A stretch of 63,283 nt of DNA from an uncultured Pseudomonadota bacterium (GCA_903875225.1 CAIQVJ010000114.1:1-63283); one strand, 5' to 3'; counted from the stretch's first letter, positions 33,464 to 41,978 are shown. Notes: generated from the sequence alone by a model not told the origin. Made by a program: numbers and translations.

Positions 33464-33940
33464 ATGCCCTTGCGTCCTTTTTCGTCGATGCTCCTTTTTG
33501 CCTTGCTGGTCGGGTGCGGAAAGTCCGCTACGGACTACCAGAAAGACGCGCAGAAGGCCCTTGATGGCGGGGATGCGGCCAAGGCGACCCAGCTCGCGGA
33601 GGACGGGTTGAAGGTCTCTGGCGACGACAAGGCCGTCTCCTGGCGCCTGGAGCAGGTTCACATCGACGCGCTCGCGAAAGGTGGCAGGGGGAGCGAGCTC
33701 CCGAAGGAGCTCGACCGCTTGAAGGCGGCGTACCCCGCGCAGGTGACCGCGCAGTTCTACAAGGCGCTGGCGGACAAGCTCGGGACCGCCGGAGACAAGG
33801 CCCAGATCGACGTGCTCGACGCGGGCGCGAAGGCGTTCCCGACCGATCCGACCTTCTCCGACGCGATCACCAAGATCAAGGGATCCGCCGGGGCCTCGCC
33901 GGAAGAGGTCGAGCGGCTCAAGGCGCTTGGGTACCTCTAG
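33464..33940 (+). CDS. Small TPR-like lipoprotein
   Basis: 158 residues from ATG 33464; an ATG at 33488 (MLLFALLVGC) would give a tighter signal. Lipobox LVGC. The mature part is helical with Ala-rich pairs ('YQKDAQKALDGGDAAKATQL', 'TAQFYKALADKLGTAGDKAQ'), like degenerate TPRs. It ends 'EEVERLKALGYL', a C-terminal signature seen in proteins associated with sulfatase/AlkP-superfamily enzymes. It is divergent from the two AlkP-superfamily genes with 77 bases between, so a functional link is plausible. It overlaps the CobW-like gene by 14 bases. Confidence 0.75.
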   Translation: MPLRPFSSMLLFALLVGCGKSATDYQKDAQKALDGGDAAKATQLAEDGLKVSGDDKAVSWRLEQVHIDALAKGGRGSELPKELDRLKAAYPAQVTAQFYKALADKLGTAGDKAQIDVLDAGAKAFPTDPTFSDAITKIKGSAGASPEEVERLKALGYL

Positions 33941-34964
33941 CCTCGAAGGCGCGGCGGACACGCGGGTCCCGGTCACACTGCTGACCGGGTTCCTCGGCTC
34001 GGGGAAGACCACCCTGCTCAACCACCTGCTCGATGCCCCCGAGGCCGGGCGGGTAGCGGTGGTCGTGAACGAAGCCGGCGAGGTGGCGCTCGATGGGAGG
34101 CTGATCATCGGCACCACCGAGGAGATCGTCGAGCTCCGGGAGGGGTGCGTTTGCTGTACGGTCCGGGGGGACCTCGCAGTGGCCGTTGGACGGCTGCTCG
34201 ACAGGCGCAGGCGATGGTTTCGGCCGCTCCGCTTCGACCGGATCATCGTCGAGTGCAGCGGGCTCGCCTCCCCGGGACCGGTCGTGCAGACCTTCCTGCT
34301 CGACCCGCGGCTGGCGGCCGAGACGAGGATGGACGGCGTGATCGCGCTGGCCAGCGCCGCGGACCTGCACCGGCAGCTGGGGGAGCACGCCGAGGCCTCC
34401 GAACAGCTCGCCTATGCCGACCGGGTCGTGCTCAACCACGTGGACCGGGCCGCAGACGTGGACGCCGCCGCTGCCCTGGTCCGCACGATCAACCCGGGTG
34501 CGCCGATCGATCGGGTGGAGCGCGGGGCGGCGCCGGCCCGCGAGTTGCTGGACCTGCGCGGGGCCGAGCCGGGCCGCTGGAGGTTCGGGTCCGACTCCGT
34601 GCCGGTCATCGGCGCTGTTGCGCATCACGCTGGAGGAGCGGGCACCACCACGCACGTCGTCCTGCGCGCCTCGCGGCCGCTGGATCTCGATCAGCTCAAG
34701 CTCTTCCTGATGTTCGTGGCTGCGCGTCGGACGTGGACGTTGATGCGCCTGAAGGGCATCTTCCACGTGTCCGGCCTGAGCCGCGGGGTCGTCGCCCACG
34801 GCGTCTACCAGTGGCTGGAGCTGGGCCCCGGGCCGATGGAGCCGCCCGGCGAGTCGCAGCTCCTGCTCATCGGCCGGGATCTGGACCGCGAGGAGCTCAC
34901 CAGGGGCTGGGAGGTAGTGACGGGGCGCCCTTCACCCGGACCTTCAACCTCCAGAGCGACGTGA
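33927..34964 (+). CDS. CobW/COG0523-type metal-chaperone GTPase
   Basis: 345 residues from a TTG start at 33927; no ATG or GTG exists between it and the P-loop. Motifs in order: Walker A 'TLLTGFLGSGKTTLL' (about residues 17-31), 'VVVNEAGEVALD', the metal-binding 'ELREGCVCCTVRGDL' (CxCC), the switch 'IIVECSGLASPGPV', 'VVLNHVDRA' (NKxD variant) and a C-terminal CobW_C domain ending near 'GFHVSGLSRG'-like 'GIFHVSGLSRG'. The family delivers zinc, cobalt or iron to client enzymes. The 14-base overlap with the lipoprotein gene suggests cotranscription. The 3' end overlaps the convergent methyltransferase gene by 68 bases. Confidence 0.88.
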   Translation: MGTSSLEGAADTRVPVTLLTGFLGSGKTTLLNHLLDAPEAGRVAVVVNEAGEVALDGRLIIGTTEEIVELREGCVCCTVRGDLAVAVGRLLDRRRRWFRPLRFDRIIVECSGLASPGPVVQTFLLDPRLAAETRMDGVIALASAADLHRQLGEHAEASEQLAYADRVVLNHVDRAADVDAAAALVRTINPGAPIDRVERGAAPARELLDLRGAEPGRWRFGSDSVPVIGAVAHHAGGAGTTTHVVLRASRPLDLDQLKLFLMFVAARRTWTLMRLKGIFHVSGLSRGVVAHGVYQWLELGPGPMEPPGESQLLLIGRDLDREELTRGWEVVTGRPSPGPSTSRAT

Positions 34965-36060
34965 CCTCCGCCGCGCGTGCGGCGTGCAGCGGATCGTTGG
35001 AGTCGCCCACCTTGCCGTGCGTGGGCCGGGTCTCGCGCTTGCCCACCACGCGCACGCCCGCCACCTGGAACATGTCGCCCAGCTCGCCGGGCGCGCGGAG
35101 CCCGAGGAGCTCGGCGAAGTCGGACATGATCAGCCATCCTTCCCCGTCCTCGTCCAGATGCGCCGGCAGCCCCTTGAGGAACCGCCTGAGCATGGTGCTG
35201 TCGGGGTCGTAGACGGCGTGCTCCAGGGCAGAGGTGGGCTCCCCGGGCAGCCAGGGGGGGTTGCACACGATGAGCGACGCCCTGCCCGGCGGAAAAAGGT
35301 CGGCGCGCACGACCTCGACGCCCCTCAACCCGAGGCGCTTGAAGTTCTCGTGCGCACAGGCCACGGCACGCGGATCGCTGTCGGTCGCGACGACGTTCCG
35401 CACGCCGCGCCGCGAGAGCACGGCGGCCAGCACGCCGGTGCCGGTGCCGATGTCGAACGCCCGGCTACAGCCGAACGGCAGGGGGGCGTTCGCGACCAGG
35501 GCGACGTACTCTCCCCGGACCGGCGAGAAGACCCCGTAGTACGGATGAATGTTCGCGCCGAGCGCCGCCACCGGCACGCCCTTCTTTCGCCACTCGTGGG
35601 CGCCGATGAGCCCGAGCAGCTCGCGCAGCGAGGCCACGAAGGGCTCGGGCGCCCCGCCAAGGATGTCGAGGTAGGCCTCCTCGCATGCGAGGCGCACGTC
35701 CGGCGCGCGTCGCAGGGGCACAGACCCGTCCTGGTTGAACGGGATGAGCAGGAGGCCGAGCGCGCGCGCCCGCTCCGCCTGAACCCGGCGGTGGTGCTCG
35801 AACGTGGCGCGCACCGATCCCGGCAGGGAAACGACGGGGGTCTTCAGGCACTTGCCGAGATCGATGAGCAGCTGGCGTGCCTTCTGGAAGTCGCCGCGCC
35901 ACAGGATGCCTGTCCCCTGGCGCACCAACTCGAGCGCGGGGGCAACGCCCAGGTCTGTCGCGACCACCACGCGAGCCGGCGGCGCCGAGTTGTTCTCGGA
36001 GCGCCAGAGCGCGCGCCGGACGTTCCCCGCTTCAGACCACGTGAGCTCCTGGCGCGGCAC
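34897..36060 (-). CDS. Class I SAM methyltransferase with NPPW motif
   Basis: 387 residues. The C-terminal half is a Rossmann methyltransferase: 'AFDIGTGTGVLAAVLSRRG' (SAM motif I, about residues 198-216), 'NVVATDSDPRAVACAHENF', and the catalytic 'LIVCNPPWLPG' (NPPW), used by N6-adenine and N5-glutamine methylases. The N-terminal 190 residues contain 'GTGILWRGDFQKARQLL' and an 'ANIHPYYGVFSPVRGEYVAL' bridge, as in RlmF/PrmC-like rRNA or protein methylases. The likely target is rRNA or a protein glutamine, not decided. It starts 6 bases after the stop of the BNR gene, so they may be cotranscribed. Confidence 0.85.
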   Translation of the reverse strand: MPRQELTWSEAGNVRRALWRSENNSAPPARVVVATDLGVAPALELVRQGTGILWRGDFQKARQLLIDLGKCLKTPVVSLPGSVRATFEHHRRVQAERARALGLLLIPFNQDGSVPLRRAPDVRLACEEAYLDILGGAPEPFVASLRELLGLIGAHEWRKKGVPVAALGANIHPYYGVFSPVRGEYVALVANAPLPFGCSRAFDIGTGTGVLAAVLSRRGVRNVVATDSDPRAVACAHENFKRLGLRGVEVVRADLFPPGRASLIVCNPPWLPGEPTSALEHAVYDPDSTMLRRFLKGLPAHLDEDGEGWLIMSDFAELLGLRAPGELGDMFQVAGVRVVGKRETRPTHGKVGDSNDPLHAARAAEVTSLWRLKVRVKGAPSLPPSPW

Positions 36061-36066
36061 CCGGGT

Positions 36067-38577
36067 TCAGCGCCTGCGCCGATGCGTTGCGACCAGGGCC
36101 AGGAGCAGGAGCCCGCCCACCTCCGCCGGTGCAGACGTCGTCGCGCACCCGCACCTCGGCCTGGTGACCCCGGTGTCGTCGCTACCGGTGTCGGGCACGG
36201 CCGTGTCGGTGTCCGTGTCGGCGTCTGTGTCGGCATCGGTGTCCGCATCCGTGTCGGCGTCCGCGTCTCCGGAGTCACCGGTGTCGATCACCAGCGGAAT
36301 TGGCTCCTCATCGGTGTACACCTCGACCAGGTCGGTGTACTGGTCATCGGAGAGCGAGGTGAGGACGACGTCCTTCCACCCGGCGCCGGGCACGTCGACC
36401 ATCCTGCCGAACCCCGTGATGCCCACGTCGATCCCGTTCACGGCCACGGTGAACGTGCCGGTGCCGGTGCCGTCCAGCCGGAAGTGCTCCCCTTCGAAGG
36501 TGAAGCTCAGCGTGTCGTTCGCCATCACCTGCCAGCCGCCGCCGTTGTTCGCCGTCTCGTCCGTCCACATCGCGCAGTCCGTCCATGCGCTGTTGTGCCG
36601 GCTGGTGGCTGCGGCCTTGCAGTGGAACAGGTGCGTGTTCGCCTCGAAACGCTGGTAGCGGGGCATCCGATGCCACGAGTCGGCCCGATCCCGCGACCAG
36701 AAGAGCCCGTCCTGCGTACCCACGAGGAGCGTCCGCGTGCGCGCGAAGTCGTCCGAGACCGACAGCGCGAAGATCGCCCGCCCGATGCTGTCACCGACGG
36801 CTTCCCAGTTGTCGCCACCGTCCTCGCTGCGCCAGAATTGACCCTCCCGGTTCGCCACGAACAACGTGCCGTCGTCCGCCGCGATGAAGTCACGTGGACG
36901 TCCCACGGGCGGGGTCGTGGCTTCCCGCCAGGTGGTGCCGCCGTCGTCTGACAGGGTGATGTTCACGCTCTTCGTGGCGAACACGATGCGGGTCGGATCT
37001 TCGGGCGGCCACACCGCGCCTCCGGAGGAGGTCTCGGCTCCGCCCCGGTACAGTGTCTTCCAGGTCAGTCCGCCGTCCACGCTGCTCAGCAGCCCCTCCG
37101 GAAGGTCGGTCGCCACGAACACGGTGTTCAGGCCATCGACCGTCTCCCCGAACATGGTGTGCGGCGCCGCGTTGGCCGCCGCCATCGGGTAGCTGTCCAC
37201 CAGCGTCCAGCTGTCGCCGCCATCTGCGGACCACGCGATCTGCCCCACCACACCGCCATCGTCGTTCTCGCCCAGCGCCCACAGGCGAGTACCGATCGGA
37301 TCGAACTGGCGTACGCGCTCGATGGGGATCGTGAGCGGCGTCCACGTGAGGCCGCCGTCGTCGCTGCGGTACGGGTCGTTGCCACCCGCGTAGTACACCC
37401 GGTTGCTCGAGGCGAAATCCTTGGCCGGTGTGATGGTGTTCGAGTAGGCGTCCACGATCCCGACCGCGGAGCCCGCCCACGTCTGACCTCCGTCCTCGGT
37501 CCTGCCCGGGCCGCCCCCGTAGCCTCCGCGAAAGATCGTCGGGTAGTGCGGAAACCCGGGAGCCAGGGCCACGCCCTTGCAATAATCCTCTGGGATCAAG
37601 CTGGCGTCTGCCCATGTCGCCCCGCCGTCCGCGCTGGAGGAGAGCCCCATGAACCCCGAGACGAGGTTCAGGTCGCCCTCCTGGTAGAGCCCCGCCCACA
37701 CCTCGGCTGGGGACTGGGCGTTTCCGATCCCGCCATACTCCACGTTGATGCCGGTGTCGTACAGGCTCCAGGTCTGGCACATGTCGTCGCTCACGAACAG
37801 CGCCTCCTGGCCCCCGGCCGCCAGGAGGCGCCCGTCGGCGAGGGCCCGGATGATGGGCGTGTCGCGGAGGTAGCTTCCGGGCTGGGTGTAGGGCATCTCC
37901 CCGCACGGCGTGTAGTCGCCGGCCTCGGAGTCGAACTCCATGAGCCCCTGGTCGGTGCCGACGAAGACGTGGCGGGCCACTTCTGCGACGGAGTACCCGA
38001 CCCGTCCGCCCGGCAGCGTAGGGGAGAGCAACTGGAAGTCCGCTCCGGGGGTCGTCGAGCGGTACAACGCGCCGCTCACGGCGAGCGCGACGACGTGGCT
38101 GCTGTCGTCAGCAGCGTAGCCCACGGCGCTGATGGCTTCGGGGACCACCCTGGCGGCGCCGCCGATGTCTGCCAGGTCGGCCACCCAGAGGCCCTCGCCG
38201 GTGCCGATCGCCACGGTGGGACCATTGAGCGCGATGGTGTTCGCCGTTGTCGTGAGGAAGGGAGGCTCGAGATCCGTCCAGCTCGCGGCGTGGTCGTCGC
38301 TCGTCCAGATCGTGCCGTCGGCGGCGAGGAACGTGATGAGATCGGAGGTCGCCGCGCCGTCGACGATGTCGTCGTCCTGCAGCGGCGCGCCCAGGAAGTC
38401 CCAGTGCGCCCCGAAGTCGGTGGTGACCTGGAGGGTGGAGATGTCGTGGGGGTCCACGATCAGCCAGCCGACGCCGGTGGTCGCGAAGTCCGGCGGCGCG
38501 GCGAGGGCGACCACCAGGTCGTGCGGATGGTGCGCGAGCGCGCTCGTACAGAGGAGGTAGAGACTGCTGATCAGCAT
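36067..38577 (-). CDS. BNR/Asp-box beta-propeller protein with MYXO-CTERM tail
   Basis: 836 residues from ATG 38577 (MLISSLYLLCTSALAHHP, a signal peptide). At least six Asp-box units of the sialidase/VPS10 type are visible ('SDDGGLTWTPL', 'SADGGDSWTLV', 'SVDGGLTWKTL', 'SDDGGTTWREA', 'SEDGGDNWEAV'), so a beta-propeller is expected. A jelly-roll-like domain follows (about residues 690-770). A D/T/A-rich linker leads to 'RPRCGCATTSAPAEVGGLLL' and a hydrophobic helix with terminal RRRR, a MYXO-CTERM signal. No sialidase Arg triad could be identified. It is probably a surface-anchored binding protein. Confidence 0.88.
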   Translation of the reverse strand: MLISSLYLLCTSALAHHPHDLVVALAAPPDFATTGVGWLIVDPHDISTLQVTTDFGAHWDFLGAPLQDDDIVDGAATSDLITFLAADGTIWTSDDHAASWTDLEPPFLTTTANTIALNGPTVAIGTGEGLWVADLADIGGAARVVPEAISAVGYAADDSSHVVALAVSGALYRSTTPGADFQLLSPTLPGGRVGYSVAEVARHVFVGTDQGLMEFDSEAGDYTPCGEMPYTQPGSYLRDTPIIRALADGRLLAAGGQEALFVSDDMCQTWSLYDTGINVEYGGIGNAQSPAEVWAGLYQEGDLNLVSGFMGLSSSADGGATWADASLIPEDYCKGVALAPGFPHYPTIFRGGYGGGPGRTEDGGQTWAGSAVGIVDAYSNTITPAKDFASSNRVYYAGGNDPYRSDDGGLTWTPLTIPIERVRQFDPIGTRLWALGENDDGGVVGQIAWSADGGDSWTLVDSYPMAAANAAPHTMFGETVDGLNTVFVATDLPEGLLSSVDGGLTWKTLYRGGAETSSGGAVWPPEDPTRIVFATKSVNITLSDDGGTTWREATTPPVGRPRDFIAADDGTLFVANREGQFWRSEDGGDNWEAVGDSIGRAIFALSVSDDFARTRTLLVGTQDGLFWSRDRADSWHRMPRYQRFEANTHLFHCKAAATSRHNSAWTDCAMWTDETANNGGGWQVMANDTLSFTFEGEHFRLDGTGTGTFTVAVNGIDVGITGFGRMVDVPGAGWKDVVLTSLSDDQYTDLVEVYTDEEPIPLVIDTGDSGDADADTDADTDADTDADTDTDTAVPDTGSDDTGVTRPRCGCATTSAPAEVGGLLLLALVATHRRRR

Positions 38578-38645
38578 GGTCGAGGAATATCCTATGGTCG
38601 CGCGGGCGTCAGCATGTTGATAGCTCGCGCCAGGAGCCACTGTCC

Positions 38646-39392
38646 ATGCCCGAATCCGTCTCGCCCCTCGTGCGCGGCCACTTCACGGCACGAGCCGCCC
38701 GCTACAACGTGTCGAGCCATTGGGTGACGGACCCCGCTCTCGCGGCGTGCACCCTCGCCGTCGCCGACGTGGCGCCGGATCACGTGTTGCTCGATGTCGC
38801 GTGCGGCACGGGGCTCGTGTCGCAGGTGTTCAAGGGGCGCGTTGCGAAGGTGGTCGGCGCGGACATCACGGAGGCCATGTTCGAGCAGGCGCGCCCCTTC
38901 GTGGACGAGCTGGTGCTCGCCCAGGGCGAGGCCCTGCCGTTTCCCGATGCCTCGTTCGACCGCGTGGTCTGTCGCCAGGGCATCCAGTTCATGGACGACC
39001 GCGCCGCTGTCGCCGAGATGATGCGCGTGCTCAAGCCTGGCGGGCGTGTGGTGCTGATCCACCTCTGCGCCTACGGAGAGGCGGACCGCGAGGAGTACTT
39101 CGAGATCCTGCGGCTTCGGAACGAGGCGCGGCGCAACTTCTACCTGCGCTCCGACCTCGCCGCGCTGCTCACGAACGCAGGAGCCACCGAGGTGGTCGTG
39201 CACGACTACGTCTCCGTCGAAGACGTGGACGTGTGGACCAACACCGGCGCCATCGCCGAGGCCGATCGGGAGGGCATCCGGCACGTGTACCGCACGGCGT
39301 CGCCCGCGTTCTCGAGCCTGCACGCCGTCATCGTGGGCGACCGCATCGTGGACCACATGCTGTTCGGCATCGCGACGGGGCGAAAGGCCTGA
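38646..39392 (+). CDS. Class I SAM-dependent methyltransferase (UbiE-like)
   Basis: 248 residues of the Methyltransf_11 type: 'VLLDVACGTGLVSQVFKG' (motif I, about residues 46-63), 'VVGADITEAMFEQARPF', 'FPDASFDRVVCRQGIQFM' (motif IV) and 'MMRVLKPGGRVVLIHL' (post-motif). It is closest in pattern to UbiE/arsenite- or small-molecule methyltransferases. A GGAG lies 12 bases upstream of the ATG. It is divergent from the BNR gene and stands alone. The substrate is unknown. Confidence 0.87.
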   Translation: MPESVSPLVRGHFTARAARYNVSSHWVTDPALAACTLAVADVAPDHVLLDVACGTGLVSQVFKGRVAKVVGADITEAMFEQARPFVDELVLAQGEALPFPDASFDRVVCRQGIQFMDDRAAVAEMMRVLKPGGRVVLIHLCAYGEADREEYFEILRLRNEARRNFYLRSDLAALLTNAGATEVVVHDYVSVEDVDVWTNTGAIAEADREGIRHVYRTASPAFSSLHAVIVGDRIVDHMLFGIATGRKA

Positions 39393-39471
39393 AGGGGGCG
39401 GCCTCGCTCCCCCGGGCCTCCCGGTCCGGCGGGGGCCACACGACGGCCGTTCGATCCGGCGGGATCCTGAG

Positions 39472-40230
39472 CTATTCCGGGAGTTTGCGGCTACGGGGCT
39501 TTCGCGTGCTCGGAGCGGCCTCGCTCGGCTCGGCTGTCTCCGCGGGCACCACCGGCCTCGCTGCCCGGGATGCCCGGGGCTTCGCGGCAGTCGCCGCGGC
39601 GGGCTTTGGTGCAGGCGGTTCTGCCTTCGGCCGGTGCAGCTGCCTCGGGGGCAGCAGGTCTGCCGCCATATCAAGCTTCTTCGCCATGAAGATCGCGGCA
39701 TCGAGCTTGTAGAAGTTCCGGCCGCGGTAGAACTGCAGCGCGTTGGTGTTGTTCTCCGCGACCTCGAGCACCAGGTGCGTGCAGCCACGCAGCCGCGCGA
39801 GGTGCTCGACCTGCTCCAGCACGAACTTCCCGACGCCCTGGCCCTGGTAGCCTGGATGCACGGCGAGCTCCTCCACGTAGAGCGGCCGCATGTCGCGGTT
39901 GTTGAAGTAGCGCTCGTTCATCCAGTTGTCTGTGCCGAAGATCTCGTAGGCGCACTCGGCGTACCCCACGATGTGGTCCCCATCCTCTTTCGTGACCTCG
40001 AACAGGATCTGTTCGATGCCGTCCTCCTCGTACACCTCCAGGAAGCGCTCCTTCGACCTCGGACGTTGGTATTCGACCGTCTGCCGGTTCACCCCTCGGA
40101 ACACCAGCTTGAGGAACTCCCACGTGCGGTTCAGGTCCCGCTTGTGGATCCGGCGGACCCGCACCTCGAACGGAAGCACGGGGTGGGGGGTCGGGGAAGG
40201 GGGGGTGGACGGCTTTCGGCGGGGAGGCAT
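39472..40230 (-). CDS. GNAT acetyltransferase with basic C-terminal tail
   Basis: 252 residues from ATG 40230 (MPPRRKPSTPPSPTPHP). The GNAT core includes 'LYVEELAVHPGYQGQGVGKF' (motif A, acetyl-CoA binding, about residues 118-137) and 'LVLEVAENNTNALQFYRGRN' (motif B). The last 65 residues are a Pro/Ala/Arg/Lys-rich low-complexity tail ('KPAAATAAKPRASRAARPV') of the kind that binds nucleic acids or acidic surfaces. The substrate is unknown; the motif B pattern is that of N-terminal or small-amine acetyltransferases. Confidence 0.83.
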   Translation of the reverse strand: MPPRRKPSTPPSPTPHPVLPFEVRVRRIHKRDLNRTWEFLKLVFRGVNRQTVEYQRPRSKERFLEVYEEDGIEQILFEVTKEDGDHIVGYAECAYEIFGTDNWMNERYFNNRDMRPLYVEELAVHPGYQGQGVGKFVLEQVEHLARLRGCTHLVLEVAENNTNALQFYRGRNFYKLDAAIFMAKKLDMAADLLPPRQLHRPKAEPPAPKPAAATAAKPRASRAARPVVPAETAEPSEAAPSTRKPRSRKLPE

Positions 40231-40271
40231 CGGGGCCCTCCCTATCACCCGCCGGTCGGGTTCACAGGCGC

Positions 40272-41966
40272 CTACTCGTAGTAGACGAGCCACGTGTTCG
40301 CCACGATCGTCGCGCCGAAGCCCTGCCCGGAGTCGTGGGGGACGGGCACGTAGGGCTCACCGTCGAACAGGCCGAGGTACGAGAGCGTGTTGGGGCCGGT
40401 GAGGTCGAGGTCGGCCGTGACGTCGCTCTCCCACGGGTCCACGCCCCGACCGGGGCACCAGCCCCCGCGCCCGAGCACCCAGGTGCCGTACTGGTTGGGC
40501 ACCGTGCCCTCGCCGACCTGCTCGGCGCACCCGTAGTTGGTGCCCGCCATCGTGAATTCCTCGAGGTGGCCAGGCGCGGAGTTCGCGGTGAACTGGTGCT
40601 GGTGGTTGCAGAACTCAGCGCAGTTCTCGGTGTCCTGCCCGTAGCCGTGCCCGGTGATCAGCGTCCACAGCGCCACGCGCTGCGTGCCCTCGGGCGGGGT
40701 GAACGTGACGGCTTCCCGACCGGTGTTGTAGTCGGCGTTGAACCCTCCCCCGGCCCAGAGGTACTGCATGGACACGGGCCGATAGCCCTTGCCCTGGTTC
40801 GAGAGCCGGACGTCGAGCGAGATGAGCGGCGCGTTCGCGCTGTCCACGCGGATCACGTGCTCGCCGCCACCCTGCAGCTCGGCGAGGAACGGCGTGGCGT
40901 CCACCACCCAGCGGCCCGGGCGGGCATACGCGGTGATGAAGCGTCCCATCTCGGTGCACTGCAGCGACTCGTCCACGTCGGTGGTGGCGGGATCGTCGTT
41001 GTCGCAGAGGTAGGCATAGGCGAGGTAGTCCCACTCGCCGCACCCCGTGGCGTCGGGGTGGCCGTTGCAGATGAACGACATGTCGAGCTCCATGGTGTCG
41101 AAGCCCGTCATGATCGTCGCGTCGGGGAAGGTGACCGTGGCGCTGCGCTCGGTCGTGTCGGTGAACACGGGCAGCACGGTGGCGTCCTCGGCGTCCAGCC
41201 GGTCCTGCCTGTCGGACTCCATGTCGTAGTACTCGGCCTCGTAGTCGAGGAATACGGGGGGAGCCGTGTTCCACCCGGTGATCGGATCGGCGAGGTACCC
41301 CAGCTCCCGCACCTTCTGGAACCGATCGATGCCGAAATTGAGCGGCAGCGAGCTGTTTCCGTAGTTCGTGTAGAGCGTGTCGATCCAGGTGTCGGTGTTG
41401 GTGGTGGAGGCGATCGCGAAGTGGATGTGGTCGGTCGCCCACGCGGTCAGCTCGGCGTCGTCCAGCTTCTCGAGCGCGGTGGCGATCTTGGCCTGCAGGG
41501 TCGTCAGCGCGTCGATCCGATCCTGCTTTCCCCGCTGATCCGACATGAACAGCCATTGGATGTTGCGAGGGGAGGCGGAGAGCCAGTCCTTCACATCTGC
41601 GGTCTTGCCGAAGTCGGGGTAGGGGATGGAGAGATCCGGGCGGTCCACGACGAGGATCACGCTGTCACAACCGGTGAACGCCTCCGACCAGGTCCAGGTG
41701 GTGCCATCGAGGAGCTCCAGGTGGAAGTCCGGCGCGACCGTGTCGAACTCGCCGTCGGTGCCGGAGGGGTCCCAGGGCCGGGCGGTGAGCCCCTGGGTCT
41801 CGCACCAGGAAGGGGTCGGGACGCTGTCCCCGGAGTCCGCGCTGTCCACCGAGTCGACGCTGTCCGCCGGAGCGGTGCTTTCGTCGGGCGAGTGGCCGTC
41901 CGGGTGGCCGCAGGCGAGGAGGGAGGCGAGGGGGAGGGCGATGGATGCCAGGCGGGAGTTCCACAT
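40272..41966 (-). CDS. PNGase F-like lipoprotein with thioredoxin-like N-domain
   Basis: 564 residues from ATG 41966, with lipobox ASLLAC and a Asp/Ser-rich linker. Residues about 65-230 begin 'VAPDFHLELLDGTTWTWSEA', the entrance of an AhpC/TSA-type thioredoxin fold, without a CxxC pair. The C-terminal half matches peptide-N-glycosidase F: 'MELDMSFICNGHPDATGCGE' then WDYLAYAYLCD, 'EMGRFITAYARPGRWVVD', and the C-lobe with 'VALWTLITGHGYGQDTENCA' and 'CNHQHQF'. PNGase F cleaves N-glycans from Asn; the bacterial target may be environmental glycoproteins. A TATGAT box 6 bases before ATG gives it its own promoter. Confidence 0.85.
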   Translation of the reverse strand: MWNSRLASIALPLASLLACGHPDGHSPDESTAPADSVDSVDSADSGDSVPTPSWCETQGLTARPWDPSGTDGEFDTVAPDFHLELLDGTTWTWSEAFTGCDSVILVVDRPDLSIPYPDFGKTADVKDWLSASPRNIQWLFMSDQRGKQDRIDALTTLQAKIATALEKLDDAELTAWATDHIHFAIASTTNTDTWIDTLYTNYGNSSLPLNFGIDRFQKVRELGYLADPITGWNTAPPVFLDYEAEYYDMESDRQDRLDAEDATVLPVFTDTTERSATVTFPDATIMTGFDTMELDMSFICNGHPDATGCGEWDYLAYAYLCDNDDPATTDVDESLQCTEMGRFITAYARPGRWVVDATPFLAELQGGGEHVIRVDSANAPLISLDVRLSNQGKGYRPVSMQYLWAGGGFNADYNTGREAVTFTPPEGTQRVALWTLITGHGYGQDTENCAEFCNHQHQFTANSAPGHLEEFTMAGTNYGCAEQVGEGTVPNQYGTWVLGRGGWCPGRGVDPWESDVTADLDLTGPNTLSYLGLFDGEPYVPVPHDSGQGFGATIVANTWLVYYE

Positions 41967-41972
41967 GCGCGC

Positions 41973-41978
41973 ATCATA
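41973..41978 (-). promoter_or_regulatory. -10 box TATGAT, leaderless start
   Basis: On the minus strand TATGAT (5 of 6 to consensus) ends 6 bases before ATG 41966 of the PNGase F-like gene. It lies in the 39-base gap after the metallohydrolase gene, giving the downstream gene its own promoter and supporting the chosen start. Confidence 0.6.
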
